The notes beneath the pieces were generated by a model. It did no database searches. It saw nothing but the letters and a program-made list of their open reading frames with translations, and was not told the DNA's origin. DNA of 64,000 nucleotides from Algoriphagus marinus (lineage in GTDB: Bacteria > Bacteroidota > Bacteroidia > Cytophagales > Cyclobacteriaceae): contig NZ_MSPQ01000001.1 of the NCBI RefSeq assembly GCF_001936475.1, positions 372,001 to 436,000 on the forward strand, given 5' to 3'. The position numbers and the translations under genes are program-made. Below are positions 8,639-16,744 of the stretch, in pieces. Numbering within the stretch: the first letter of the stretch is position 1; every line of letters begins with the position of its first letter.

Positions 8639-9037
8639 ATGACCTTGACTCTAAGTTTGTTTTTATCTGTTTTCTTGTACCTACAGCCCATTTTTGGGGA
8701 TGAGGTGAAAATGGATTCCATTGATCCGGTAATCTCTGCGATTGATGGCGGGTCTAGTGGCGATCTTGCAAAATTTTTTGATACCAGCATCTCTCTCAAT
8801 GTAAATGGACAACAAGGCGAATACTCTAAAAACCAAGCGGAAATAGTGATCAAAGATTTTTTTAAGAAGAATCCTTCCTTGGGTTTTAAAGTGGTTTTTC
8901 GAAGTGAAACCAACCCAAGTTTGATTTCTTATATTGGTGATTATCAAAGTACAGAGAGCTCCTATAAGGTGTTTATCCGAGTTAGTCAGCAAGGCGAAAA
9001 CTTAAAAATCTACAGCTTAGACTTTGTGAAAGCATAG
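8639..9037 (+). CDS. DUF4783 family exported protein
   Basis: The 132-residue product has a signal peptide (about residues 1-20, ending before DEVKMDS) and a compact NTF2-like domain. The pattern DPVISAIDGGSSGDLAKFFD, then FFKKNPSLGF and YKVFIRVSQ, matches the Bacteroidota DUF4783 family. That family commonly sits just upstream of nadC, as it does here with 56 bases between. It probably acts in the periplasm or at the outer membrane. Its biochemical role is not known, and the conserved pairing with nadC is unexplained. Confidence 0.82.
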   Translation: MTLTLSLFLSVFLYLQPIFGDEVKMDSIDPVISAIDGGSSGDLAKFFDTSISLNVNGQQGEYSKNQAEIVIKDFFKKNPSLGFKVVFRSETNPSLISYIGDYQSTESSYKVFIRVSQQGENLKIYSLDFVKA

Positions 9038-9082
9038 TCAATTTTTTAATTGAAAAAGGGGATTTCAGTTCGAAGGATTGCT

Positions 9083-9090
9083 TATTTTTG
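9083..9090 (+). promoter_or_regulatory. -7 promoter box (TATTTTTG) of nadC
   Basis: An exact TAnnTTTG match lies three bases before the ATG at 9094. It predicts a leaderless nadC message. It also argues against the TTG at 9088 as start, because that codon lies inside the box. Confidence 0.6.
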
Positions 9091-9093
9091 GCC

Positions 9094-9951
9094 ATGAGAC
9101 CCGAATATTTGACCGAAGAAGCCATCCAGAAATTTATCCAGTCAGCTTTTGCAGAAGATATTGGCCCTGGTGATTATTCTTCGCTATCAGCTATTCCTGA
9201 GGGGACTCAGGGTAGAGCAAAACTGATCATAAAGGATGAGGGTACCTTGGCTGGATTAGAAATGGCAGAAAAGATTTTTAATGCCTTTGATCCCCAATTG
9301 GAGGTGGAGCTCTTGTTAAAAGATGGGGACTCGGTGAAGTTTGGGGATATTGGACTTATCGTATCAGGCCCAGCAGCGTCTATTCTTTCCTCGGAGCGAT
9401 TGGTTTTGAATTGTATGCAGCGAATGAGCGGAATAGCTACCGTTACACATAGATTGACTCAGAAGATCATTCACACCAAAGCCAGATTAATGGATACTCG
9501 GAAGACTACTCCGAACTTCAGATTAATGGAAAAGTGGGCTGTGCACATTGGTGGAGGAGTCAATCATCGATTTGCATTGTACGATATGGTCATGCTCAAG
9601 GACAATCATGTTGACTTTGCCGGTGGTATTCGGAATGCGATTGAGCAAACCAAAAAGTACCTTGAAAAAAATAATTTAAATCTCAAAATTGAGATCGAAA
9701 CTCGTAACCTCGAAGAAGTACGTGAGGTGATTGAAGTTGGAGGAGTGGATTACATCATGCTTGATAATATGGATTATGCAATGATGAAGACTGCCGTAGC
9801 CATCATTGATGGACGTTTTTCAACAGAAGCCAGCGGGGGGATTACTGAGGATACTTTGTTGGAAGTTGCGAATTGTGGGGTAGATTTTATCTCAATGGGT
9901 GCTTTGACTCACTCTGTGAAAAGTATGGACATTAGCCTCAAAGCATTTTAA
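9094..9951 (+). CDS. nadC: Nicotinate-nucleotide pyrophosphorylase (carboxylating), quinolinate phosphoribosyltransferase
   Basis: NadC converts quinolinate and PRPP to nicotinate mononucleotide, CO2 and pyrophosphate in de novo NAD synthesis. The family motifs are all present: RMSGIAT, ARLMDTRKTTPNFR, KWAVHIGGGVNHR, MLKDNH, and ASGGITEDT near the C-terminus. I chose ATG 9094 over an in-frame TTG six bases upstream because the TTG falls within the -7 box. Length is then 285 residues, normal for the family. Its TAA overlaps the stop of corA on the other strand through a shared TTAA. Confidence 0.97.
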   Translation: MRPEYLTEEAIQKFIQSAFAEDIGPGDYSSLSAIPEGTQGRAKLIIKDEGTLAGLEMAEKIFNAFDPQLEVELLLKDGDSVKFGDIGLIVSGPAASILSSERLVLNCMQRMSGIATVTHRLTQKIIHTKARLMDTRKTTPNFRLMEKWAVHIGGGVNHRFALYDMVMLKDNHVDFAGGIRNAIEQTKKYLEKNNLNLKIEIETRNLEEVREVIEVGGVDYIMLDNMDYAMMKTAVAIIDGRFSTEASGGITEDTLLEVANCGVDFISMGALTHSVKSMDISLKAF

Positions 9952-11030
9952 AGCCACTTTTTCCAGCGGAAATAGAACAACATTCCGATTGTCGCCGTCG
10001 CCATTCCGGCTAAAACATAAAAATACCCATAGCGCCAGTGTAGCTCGGGCATGTGTTCAAAGTTCATCCCGTAGACTCCGGCGACGAAGCTCAACGGAAT
10101 GAAAATCGTGGAGATGATGGTAAGGACCTTCATCACATTATTCATCTTGTTGGACAGGCTGTTCATATACAGATCCAATACCCCGGACGACATGTCTCGG
10201 AATACCTCCAGAGTTTCTATTACCTGAATCGTGTTTTCATAAAGATCCCGCATAAAAGGCTTGGTCTCCGGACTTATTTTTTGTTCAGCATATTTATCAA
10301 ACCCCCCGATTACTTCCCGAAGTGGATAAATAGTTCTTCTGAGCTCTGCCATTTCTCTTCGTTGTCGGTACAATTGATTGAGCGTGTCCGTATCTGGATT
10401 GTTCATAGCTCTAGCCTCCAAGAGATCTATTTTCTCGCCTACATTTTCCAAAACCAAAAAGTAATTATCAATCACCGCATCCAGCAAGGCGTAGAGCAAA
10501 TAGTCTCCGGATCTCTTTCTGATGTTTCCTTTAAACTCAATAATTCGCTCTCGGACATAGTTGAACACATCTCCTTTCTTTTCTTGAAAAGTGACTAAAA
10601 CATCATCCATTAATAAAAAACTAATTTGCTCTTCTTCCACTTCAGATTCGGGAGTAAGGCACTTGATCATTTTGATTACTGCAAAAATATATTCGTCGAA
10701 GACCTCCATTTTTGGACGCTGCTGCACATTGAGAATATCTTCCAAAGTCAAGCGGTGGATGGAAAAAATAGCCCCAACTTTTTCGATTAATTCCACGTCA
10801 TGCAATCCATCAATATCAATCCACAAAACTTTACGCTTGGATTTCAATACTTCAGGTAATTGATCCATGGTGACTACTTCTTCGCTTACTCCGTCGATAT
10901 CATAGGTGATCATGGTGATATCTACCGTTTCAATTTTCTTTTCACCGGTGAATACCAATGCCGCTGGAGGCAAACCCAATTTGAATTTTTTCTTGTCTTT
11001 CTTTTTAGATTTATTGACTTGGGGCTTCAT
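9948..11030 (-). CDS. corA: Magnesium/cobalt transporter CorA
   Basis: CorA is a pentameric inner-membrane channel that admits Mg2+ and often Co2+. The 360-residue product has the large cytoplasmic N-terminal domain and two C-terminal helices. The signature GMN is at about residues 321-323 (VYGMNFEHMPE), at the end of the first helix, and the acidic periplasmic loop follows. The N-terminal 20 residues are very Lys-rich. Its stop codon overlaps that of nadC by four bases, with no terminator between the two genes. Confidence 0.96.
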   Translation of the reverse strand: MKPQVNKSKKKDKKKFKLGLPPAALVFTGEKKIETVDITMITYDIDGVSEEVVTMDQLPEVLKSKRKVLWIDIDGLHDVELIEKVGAIFSIHRLTLEDILNVQQRPKMEVFDEYIFAVIKMIKCLTPESEVEEEQISFLLMDDVLVTFQEKKGDVFNYVRERIIEFKGNIRKRSGDYLLYALLDAVIDNYFLVLENVGEKIDLLEARAMNNPDTDTLNQLYRQRREMAELRRTIYPLREVIGGFDKYAEQKISPETKPFMRDLYENTIQVIETLEVFRDMSSGVLDLYMNSLSNKMNNVMKVLTIISTIFIPLSFVAGVYGMNFEHMPELHWRYGYFYVLAGMATATIGMLFYFRWKKWL

Positions 11031-11079
11031 AGAATTGGAGTTTGAATTAAGGTAAGTGCTTCGGCTTAAAAATCAAAGG

Positions 11080-12018
11080 TCATTTATGCCTTTCCAAAAA
11101 CTCCAAATTCCGTTTTAGACCAGTGTACTTGGTTCGCTTTACCGCTGAGTTTTTGAAAACTTTGGAGAAAGTCTCTTCCGTCATTTCCACCCAATCTCGA
11201 TTGGAAAAATCTTTTAGATCGGGATGAAGTTCAAATCTGGGCTCCTGATGAGGCTTTGAAAAGCGATTCCAAGGGCAAACATCCTGGCAGATATCGCATC
11301 CGAAAGCCCAGTTTTCCAGTTGCCCTTTGAATGCACTTGGAATATTTTCCTTGAGTTCTATGGTGAGATAAGAAATGCACTGAGATCCATTAACCACGCC
11401 AGGCTCCACGATCGCATCTGTGGGACAAGCGTCGATACACTTGGTGCAGGTACCGCAGTAGTCTTTCGTAATCGGATTGTCTGGGGCGACTTCCAAATCG
11501 ATGATCAACTCGGCGAGGAAGAAGAAACTCCCCATTTGTCGATTGAGAAGTAGACTGTTTTTGCCAATCCAGCCTAGGCCGGCCTTCTGGGCCCACTGTC
11601 GCTCCATAACAGGCGCAGAATCTACAAATGCACGCCCATTGATTTCCCCGATTTCTTCTCTGAGAATTTCTAAAAATTCATTCAACTTTTCCCGAATCAC
11701 CAGATGATAATCTTCCCCGTAGGCATATTTAGCCAGTTTGATGTCAGATTCTCCTTCAGGTAATTTTTCTGCGGGGTAGTAATTGTAGATCAATGAGACG
11801 ACAGTTTTGGCTCCATCCACCAGTTTGGTCGGATCGAGTCGCTTGTCGAAGTGATTGGCTAGATAAGCCATTTGGCCTTGGTAGTTCTGATTGAGCCATT
11901 GCTCCAGGCGAGGAGCTTCGGCCTCCAAAAACTCCGCTTTGGCAATGCCACAAAAGTCAAAGCCCAATTGTTTTGCTATTGATTTGATGATTCGGGCGTA
12001 TTTTTCAGAGTTTGTCAT
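11080..12018 (-). CDS. queG: Epoxyqueuosine reductase
   Basis: QueG carries out the last step of queuosine synthesis in tRNA, reducing epoxyqueuosine with cobalamin and two 4Fe-4S clusters. The N-terminal catalytic region has [11 protein letters not shown]. The ferredoxin-like part has [17 protein letters not shown] and then [11 protein letters not shown], supplying eight cluster cysteines. The length of 312 residues fits the shorter Bacteroidota form. Upstream, TATATTTATCC precedes the ATG, a one-mismatch -7 box four bases away, so the gene may also be leaderless. Confidence 0.96.
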   Translation of the reverse strand: MTNSEKYARIIKSIAKQLGFDFCGIAKAEFLEAEAPRLEQWLNQNYQGQMAYLANHFDKRLDPTKLVDGAKTVVSLIYNYYPAEKLPEGESDIKLAKYAYGEDYHLVIREKLNEFLEILREEIGEINGRAFVDSAPVMERQWAQKAGLGWIGKNSLLLNRQMGSFFFLAELIIDLEVAPDNPITKDYCGTCTKCIDACPTDAIVEPGVVNGSQCISYLTIELKENIPSAFKGQLENWAFGCDICQDVCPWNRFSKPHQEPRFELHPDLKDFSNRDWVEMTEETFSKVFKNSAVKRTKYTGLKRNLEFLERHK

Positions 12019-12079
12019 TGGATAAATATAAAGAAAGCCTATAAATCCTTAGCTCGACAGTTGAGGATTCATTCTTTGA

Positions 12080-12202
12080 AACAGTGCAGATCAACTGAGA
12101 ATTTTTTATTCTTATAATTGGAAAATAATTGGAATTGCAGTTGATGCTAATCCAGGGACTAGAAATTATGGAAAAATAGTTACTTTCTTAACAGATTATT
12201 AA
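12080..12202 (+). pseudogene. C-terminal remnant of a lost gene, possibly SMI1/KNR4 (SUKH)-like
   Basis: An open frame of 40 codons without a start encodes a protein-like tail containing YNWKIIGIAVDANPG and then YGKIVTFLTDY. Its TAA at 12200-12202 directly abuts the ATG of the next gene, as stop and start do in an operon. A TGA lies just upstream in frame. The pattern of a hydrophobic strand, Gly, Asp-containing turn and final GKIV strand recalls the C-terminus of SUKH-type immunity proteins, but this is a weak resemblance. I read it as the end of a gene whose front was deleted. Confidence 0.45.
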
Positions 12203-12448
12203 ATGGATATTAAATATAAAATAAATGAGGTTCTGAAAATTTGGAACCCAATAGGTATAAAAGGAAAGGATCTTGATAATGAATATCTGAGGTATGTGGA
12301 TGAAATTATTGAGTGTGTAAATACCAAAAAAAATCTTTTAGGTTTGATTGAGGACATAGAAGGTAATCGAATAGGATTTTTTTACACTTCTAAGAAAGAT
12401 AGGGAACTAGTAGTTGATCAGATATTAAAAATTTTTAATGAGGACTAA
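12203..12448 (+). CDS. Small DUF1871-like protein
   Basis: The 81-residue product starts INEVLKIWNPIGIKG, followed by DNEYLRYVDEIIECV. This matches the DUF1871 layout: a first helix, W-x-P-I-G, an acidic EY motif, a long helix, and a C-terminal helix (ELVVDQILKIFNED). DUF1871 proteins are small and cytoplasmic. They turn up beside other small genes in accessory loci, some of them toxin-immunity loci. The gene abuts the remnant upstream and overlaps the lipoprotein gene downstream by 11 bases. Function is unknown; the family call is tentative. Confidence 0.65.
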   Translation: MDIKYKINEVLKIWNPIGIKGKDLDNEYLRYVDEIIECVNTKKNLLGLIEDIEGNRIGFFYTSKKDRELVVDQILKIFNED

Positions 12449-13268
12449 TGTTGAAAAAGTAAGCTTATTTCTATTCTTTATATTTTCTCTTTTTAGTTGT
12501 GAGATGTTCTCCCCTCCAAAAATTGATTTAAAGATTCCTGAGAAAATTCCTAGTCAATTTAATCTGGACTTTGCTGAATTAGCTGATATTCAATGCTGGG
12601 ATTCGATCGTGGTGGTGAAACCCTATTCCGAACCAAACTTTGATTTTCTCAAGGGAAATCAGGGTATGATGAGTTTAAGTGGAACCGATATCCATATTTT
12701 GACTTTATATACCCTTCAACAAAAAGTGGTAGGCTACTCTCTGGTTCCAAGGGTTTTGGATTTGTATCAATTATGGGAAAATTCAGAATCTTCCGATAAA
12801 GAGGTGTTCATTTTTTCAAGAGAGGAGGCAAAATTTTCATTCGAAAAAAGTGGAGAGGATTATTTGTTGAATCTAGATGATACTTGGAAAGCTCCTGAGG
12901 TCATAGAGCTATCAATGCATGAGACAGCCAATTACCTTTTAGCAAATATTAAAGAGATCAATTATTCCTATCAGGAAGTTTTTAACAGGAGTTTCTTCGT
13001 AAATGTCTATACCGTTAATGACTCAAAGGCAACTCTACAGGGCTACTTTGAAGAGTACGATGGCATACTTTCCAGTATTCTTATTTCAATAATTCCAGAT
13101 GGTGATTATTACAGTCAAAGCAAACTGTTTAAAATAGAAGGTCTAGAAAACCCAAAAATTATCAGTTTAATTGAAAAAGAGTTTCCAGAATTTATTTTGG
13201 CGGTGGAGTCAGGTCCGTTAGAAAATAGAAAAACCTTTGAATACAAGTTCAAAGGTTTTATAGATTGA
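12438..13268 (+). CDS. Putative lipoprotein, unknown function
   Basis: The 276-residue product has a hydrophobic leader ending in LFSCEMFS, a plausible lipobox with Cys at about residue 21. The mature part is acidic and rich in aromatic residues and beta-type alternation, and no known domain is apparent. The gene overlaps the DUF1871-like gene, so the two probably form one transcript. The A+T-rich codon use of this pair differs from the conserved genes on both sides and supports acquisition by transfer. It has no obvious terminator before the convergent gene at 13554. Confidence 0.65.
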   Translation: MRTNVEKVSLFLFFIFSLFSCEMFSPPKIDLKIPEKIPSQFNLDFAELADIQCWDSIVVVKPYSEPNFDFLKGNQGMMSLSGTDIHILTLYTLQQKVVGYSLVPRVLDLYQLWENSESSDKEVFIFSREEAKFSFEKSGEDYLLNLDDTWKAPEVIELSMHETANYLLANIKEINYSYQEVFNRSFFVNVYTVNDSKATLQGYFEEYDGILSSILISIIPDGDYYSQSKLFKIEGLENPKIISLIEKEFPEFILAVESGPLENRKTFEYKFKGFID

Positions 13269-13335
13269 AAGTCAGATGGATTCGTTCAAAACAAAACGAT
13301 TTATTTGATTTAGATTACTATTCATTTTGTTCCAT

Positions 13336-13554
13336 CTACTTCAAATCCGGCCTATCCTGATACCACTGTTCTTCGAAAGTCTCTTTGATATCCACATCTG
13401 CCACTAAAACAGAATATACCATCCAGATCACCAGAAAGGGTCCAGCCAGAAAAATCAGCCAGATCAGAAATTGGCTAACTTCAAACTGAATCAGTGTCAC
13501 AAAGAGTATCAAAATGCCGGTGACAATTCCGACAGCGAGTTCATAATTCTTCAT
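13336..13554 (-). CDS. Small two-helix membrane protein
   Basis: The 72-residue product has two hydrophobic helices (about residues 7-24 and 28-52) and an acidic C-terminal tail containing KETFEEQWYQDRPDL. No family is recognised. It is divergent from the VWA gene, whose ATG lies 61 bases away, so both may share a regulatory region. It is supported mainly by its clean membrane-protein composition and position. Confidence 0.6.
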   Translation of the reverse strand: MKNYELAVGIVTGILILFVTLIQFEVSQFLIWLIFLAGPFLVIWMVYSVLVADVDIKETFEEQWYQDRPDLK

Positions 13555-13615
13555 CTTTTTTGGGAAATTGTTTCCTAGATTAAACTCGCTAGCGCCTTAT
13601 CTTGTTATAGCCTCA

Positions 13616-14716
13616 ATGAAAGGATTCCGATTCTCCCAATTTGTACCCAATCAAGATCCCGAAAAGAACACCTTCGAGAACTTGCTCAATATATTTCTTC
13701 AACTTGTCACTATGACCGGAGGAGATGTCGCTGAGGCACTTAGCTGGCTCACCAATCTGGATAAGCGCTATAATATGACCAATCCAAATTATGGGATTGG
13801 AGACTTTATCGAGGACCTCAAGTCAAAGGGTTACATGACTGAGGAAAACCAAAAAGGCGAATTCAAAATCACCGGAAAAGCGGAGCAGACCATCCGAAAG
13901 TCTGCTTTGGAAGAAATTTTCGGGAAATTAAAACGCAGTAAGTCCGGTCAACATAAAACGACACATTCGGGCGAAGGAGAAGAGCGGGGAACTGACAGAA
14001 GGCAATTTCAATTTGGAGACAACCTTGATCAGATTGCCTTGACGGATTCCCTTCGAAATGCTCAGATCAACCACGGACTTTCAGGGGATTATTTATTGAC
14101 CGAAAGTGATTTGGAGATCAACGAGAAGGAATTTAAATCCCAGACCTCAACGGTGCTGATGATCGATATTTCTCACTCCATGATTTTGTATGGAGAAGAT
14201 CGGATCACCCCTGCGAAGAAAGTGGCGATGGCTTTGGCTGAACTCATCAAAACTCGCTATCCAAAGGACACGCTTGACATCATCGTCTTCGGAAATGATG
14301 CATGGCAGATTGAAATCAAGGATTTGCCTTACCTACAAGTGGGTCCTTACCATACGAATACGGTAGCAGGTTTGGAACTTGCAATGGATCTCCTACGAAG
14401 AAGAAAAAATCCTAATAAGCAGATATTCATGATCACCGATGGCAAACCGACCTGCCTCAAAGTAGGAATCAAATACTATAAAAATGCTTTTGGAATAGAC
14501 AGCAAAATCTTGAGTGAAACACTCAAACTTGCTGCGCAATGCCGAAAGTTGAAAATACCAGTGACCACCTTTATGATTGCCTCCGATCCTTATTTAAAGG
14601 AATTTGTAAAAGAATTCACCAAAGTGAATAATGGAAATGCTTACTACAGCAGCCTGAAAGGACTTGGAGATTTAATTTTTGAAGATTACAGACGAAACCG
14701 AACGAAACGCTTTTAA
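13616..14716 (+). CDS. VWA-domain protein partnered with a MoxR-like AAA+ ATPase
   Basis: The protein has an N-terminal helical region (about 1-130), a charged Gln/Gly/Arg-rich linker, and a C-terminal von Willebrand A domain (about 175-360). The metal-ion-dependent adhesion site is present as DISHS (about residues 184-188), with MITDGKPT further on. Such proteins pair with AAA+ ATPases in chaperone-like complexes that insert metals or remodel targets, as in CoxE/CoxD and MoxR systems. ATG 13616 is preferred to an in-frame TTG at 13568 because the codons between them are unlikely protein. The ATPase gene begins five bases after this stop. The target of the pair is unknown. Confidence 0.85.
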   Translation: MKGFRFSQFVPNQDPEKNTFENLLNIFLQLVTMTGGDVAEALSWLTNLDKRYNMTNPNYGIGDFIEDLKSKGYMTEENQKGEFKITGKAEQTIRKSALEEIFGKLKRSKSGQHKTTHSGEGEERGTDRRQFQFGDNLDQIALTDSLRNAQINHGLSGDYLLTESDLEINEKEFKSQTSTVLMIDISHSMILYGEDRITPAKKVAMALAELIKTRYPKDTLDIIVFGNDAWQIEIKDLPYLQVGPYHTNTVAGLELAMDLLRRRKNPNKQIFMITDGKPTCLKVGIKYYKNAFGIDSKILSETLKLAAQCRKLKIPVTTFMIASDPYLKEFVKEFTKVNNGNAYYSSLKGLGDLIFEDYRRNRTKRF

Positions 14717-14720
14717 GCAA

Positions 14721-16247
14721 ATGGAATACAACAAACTGAAGAGCTCAGACCTACACAAAATAAAAACCCTTGGCCACCTAAAGGCCGCTGGCTACCAATC
14801 CAAATCCATCAAAGAAGAACTTCGGGAAAATTTGATCCAAAAGATCAAAGCGAAAGAAAATGTCTTTGAAGGAATCTGGGGATATGAGGATACGGTGATT
14901 CCTGATATTGAGCGAGCAATTCTTTCCCGACACAATATCAATCTCCTTGGACTTCGGGGTCAGGCTAAAACCCGAATTGCCCGAATGATGACTCACTTGT
15001 TAGATGAGTATGTGCCTGTGGTTTTTGGAGCTGAATTGAATGATGATCCTATGCAGCCTTTGACTAGCTATGCAAAAGAACTCATCGAAGATAAAGGTGA
15101 TGATACTCCGATTTCCTGGTGGCATCGATCGGAGCGCTATACTGAGAAGCTGGCTACGCCAGACGTTTCAGTGGCTGATTTGATCGGTGATGTAGATCCA
15201 ATCAAAGCAGCTACGATGAAACTCAGCTACAATGACGAGCGGGTGATTCATTACGGTTTGGTACCAAGATCGCATCGATCGATTTTTGTGATCAACGAAT
15301 TGCCGGATCTGCAGGCTCGGATTCAGGTAGCACTTTTCAATATTTTGCAGGAAGGTGATATTCAGATTCGAGGTTTCAAATTGCGGTTGCCACTGGATAT
15401 TCAGTTTGTCTTCACAGCCAATCCGGAAGATTATACGAATCGTGGAAGTATCGTGACTCCACTTAAGGATCGTATCGAAAGCCAGATCATTACCCACTAT
15501 CCGAAAACTTTGGAAATCGGTAAAAAAATCACGGTTCAGGAAGCAAACCTGACTGGCAAGCCGGTAGATCAGATTCATATTCCGGAATTGATGAAGGATT
15601 TGATTGAGCAGATTGCAATCGAAGCCAGAAGTTCAGAGTATGTGGATGAGAAAAGTGGGGTTTCCGCACGATTGACGATTTCAGCCTATGAGAATTTGGT
15701 TTCTGCAGCCGAGCGAAGGCTCTACATGAATGGCGAATCAAATACGGTAGTGCGGATAGCGGATTTGATAGGAGTGATTCCAGCGATTACCGGAAAAGTC
15801 GAATTGGTCTATGAAGGCGAGCAGGAAGGCGCGGGTTTGGTTGCTTATAATTTGATCGGGAAGGCGATTCGAACTCAGTTTGTGAATTATTTCCCAAGTC
15901 CGGAACAGAAGAAGAAGGAAAAGCAAGGAAATCCTTATGTGCTTCCTTTGGCTTGGTTTGGAGAAGGAAACGTACTGGATATTTTAGCTTCGCAATCTGA
16001 TAAAACCTACAAGCAAGCGCTGCATGCAGTTCCGGGATTGGAAGAAGTGGTTACACAATTAGCTAAAAATGTTCCTGAGAAGGAGAAAGAATTCTTTATG
16101 GAATTTGCGCTCCATGGCTTAGCAGAGTATTCTCAGTTAAGTAAAAATTTACTAGACACTGGACTTCAATTCAAAGATTTGTTTAGCTCCATGTTTGACA
16201 TGGGGTCTGGGGATGAAGATGACTTTGAGGATGAGGATGATTTATAA
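14721..16247 (+). CDS. MoxR/magnesium-chelatase-like AAA+ ATPase
   Basis: This 508-residue protein has the AAA+ core of the MoxR/BchI clade, including insert segments such as RIQVALFNILQEGDIQIRG and sensor 1 in FVFTANPED (Asn235). Two nucleotide-site motifs are unusual. Walker A reads GLRGQAKT at 77-84, with Ala in place of the second Gly. Walker B reads IFVINELPD, with Asn192 in place of Asp before the catalytic Glu193. The tail (GDEDDFEDEDDL) is strongly acidic. I prefer ATG 14721 to ATG 14679, which would overlap the VWA gene by 38 bases. The partner is the VWA protein upstream. I recall this pair as widespread in Bacteroidota, with no assigned substrate. Confidence 0.85.
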   Translation: MEYNKLKSSDLHKIKTLGHLKAAGYQSKSIKEELRENLIQKIKAKENVFEGIWGYEDTVIPDIERAILSRHNINLLGLRGQAKTRIARMMTHLLDEYVPVVFGAELNDDPMQPLTSYAKELIEDKGDDTPISWWHRSERYTEKLATPDVSVADLIGDVDPIKAATMKLSYNDERVIHYGLVPRSHRSIFVINELPDLQARIQVALFNILQEGDIQIRGFKLRLPLDIQFVFTANPEDYTNRGSIVTPLKDRIESQIITHYPKTLEIGKKITVQEANLTGKPVDQIHIPELMKDLIEQIAIEARSSEYVDEKSGVSARLTISAYENLVSAAERRLYMNGESNTVVRIADLIGVIPAITGKVELVYEGEQEGAGLVAYNLIGKAIRTQFVNYFPSPEQKKKEKQGNPYVLPLAWFGEGNVLDILASQSDKTYKQALHAVPGLEEVVTQLAKNVPEKEKEFFMEFALHGLAEYSQLSKNLLDTGLQFKDLFSSMFDMGSGDEDDFEDEDDL

Positions 16248-16252
16248 TTAAG

Positions 16253-16276
16253 AAGAGCCGAAAGGCTCTTTTTTTG
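16253..16276. terminator. Rho-independent terminator
   Basis: A seven-base stem AAGAGCC/GGCTCTT (16253-16259 and 16264-16270) closes a GAAA loop and continues into a T run. It ends the VWA/AAA+ transcript and lies between convergent genes. Confidence 0.88.
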
Positions 16277-16305
16277 TTAATAAGGTTAATCTTTTTCACT
16301 AAAAA

Positions 16306-16677
16306 TCACTTCAAAAGAATCAATCCAATTCCAATCAAAGCTGGAAATCCCTGTACCCAAAAGATTTTTTTACTAGCTGTCAAAGCTCCAAAAATTCCCG
16401 CAACCAATACGCAACCAAGAAAAAAGAGGGCAACCTTATCAGCCCAGATAGGATCTGGAATATACAGAGACCAGGCTAAGCCTGCTACCAAAAACCCATT
16501 GTAAAGGCCTTGGTTCGCTGCCAATGCTTTGGTCTTTGGAAATAAATCGGCAGGAAACTGCCTGAAAATCTTCCGGCCCGTAGTTTCCCAGGCAAACATT
16601 TCGAAGTATAGAAAATAGAGGTGCAAAATTGCGACAAGTCCGATAATGATTTTTATAGCGATTTCCATGAGTTGCAA
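16306..16677 (-). CDS. DUF1304 family membrane protein
   Basis: The 123-residue product has four membrane helices with the DUF1304 signature: HLYFLYFEMFAW near the start, then ANQGLYNGFLVAGLAW and a helix-rich C-terminal half. It sits in the inner membrane. Function is unknown for the family. An internal ATG four codons in (16668) is an alternative start. It is monocistronic, convergent with the AAA+ gene. Confidence 0.85.
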   Translation of the reverse strand: MQLMEIAIKIIIGLVAILHLYFLYFEMFAWETTGRKIFRQFPADLFPKTKALAANQGLYNGFLVAGLAWSLYIPDPIWADKVALFFLGCVLVAGIFGALTASKKIFWVQGFPALIGIGLILLK

Positions 16678-16732
16678 ATTTTATGAATTTACATTTTTTA
16701 AGAGATTTCCCGGCTAAGGTGGAGGCATAACT

Positions 16733-16740
16733 TATATTTG
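16733..16740 (+). promoter_or_regulatory. -7 promoter box (TATATTTG) of the RsmF-like gene
   Basis: An exact TAnnTTTG match ends four bases before the ATG at 16745, predicting a leaderless message. TTTC lies 23 bases upstream of the box, a poor -33 match. Confidence 0.6.
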
Positions 16741-16744
16741 TTCC

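Noticed and set aside
10053-10598. 181-codon frame on the plus strand inside corA
   Set aside because: It mirrors the CorA coding frame and has no start context, promoter box or domain of its own.
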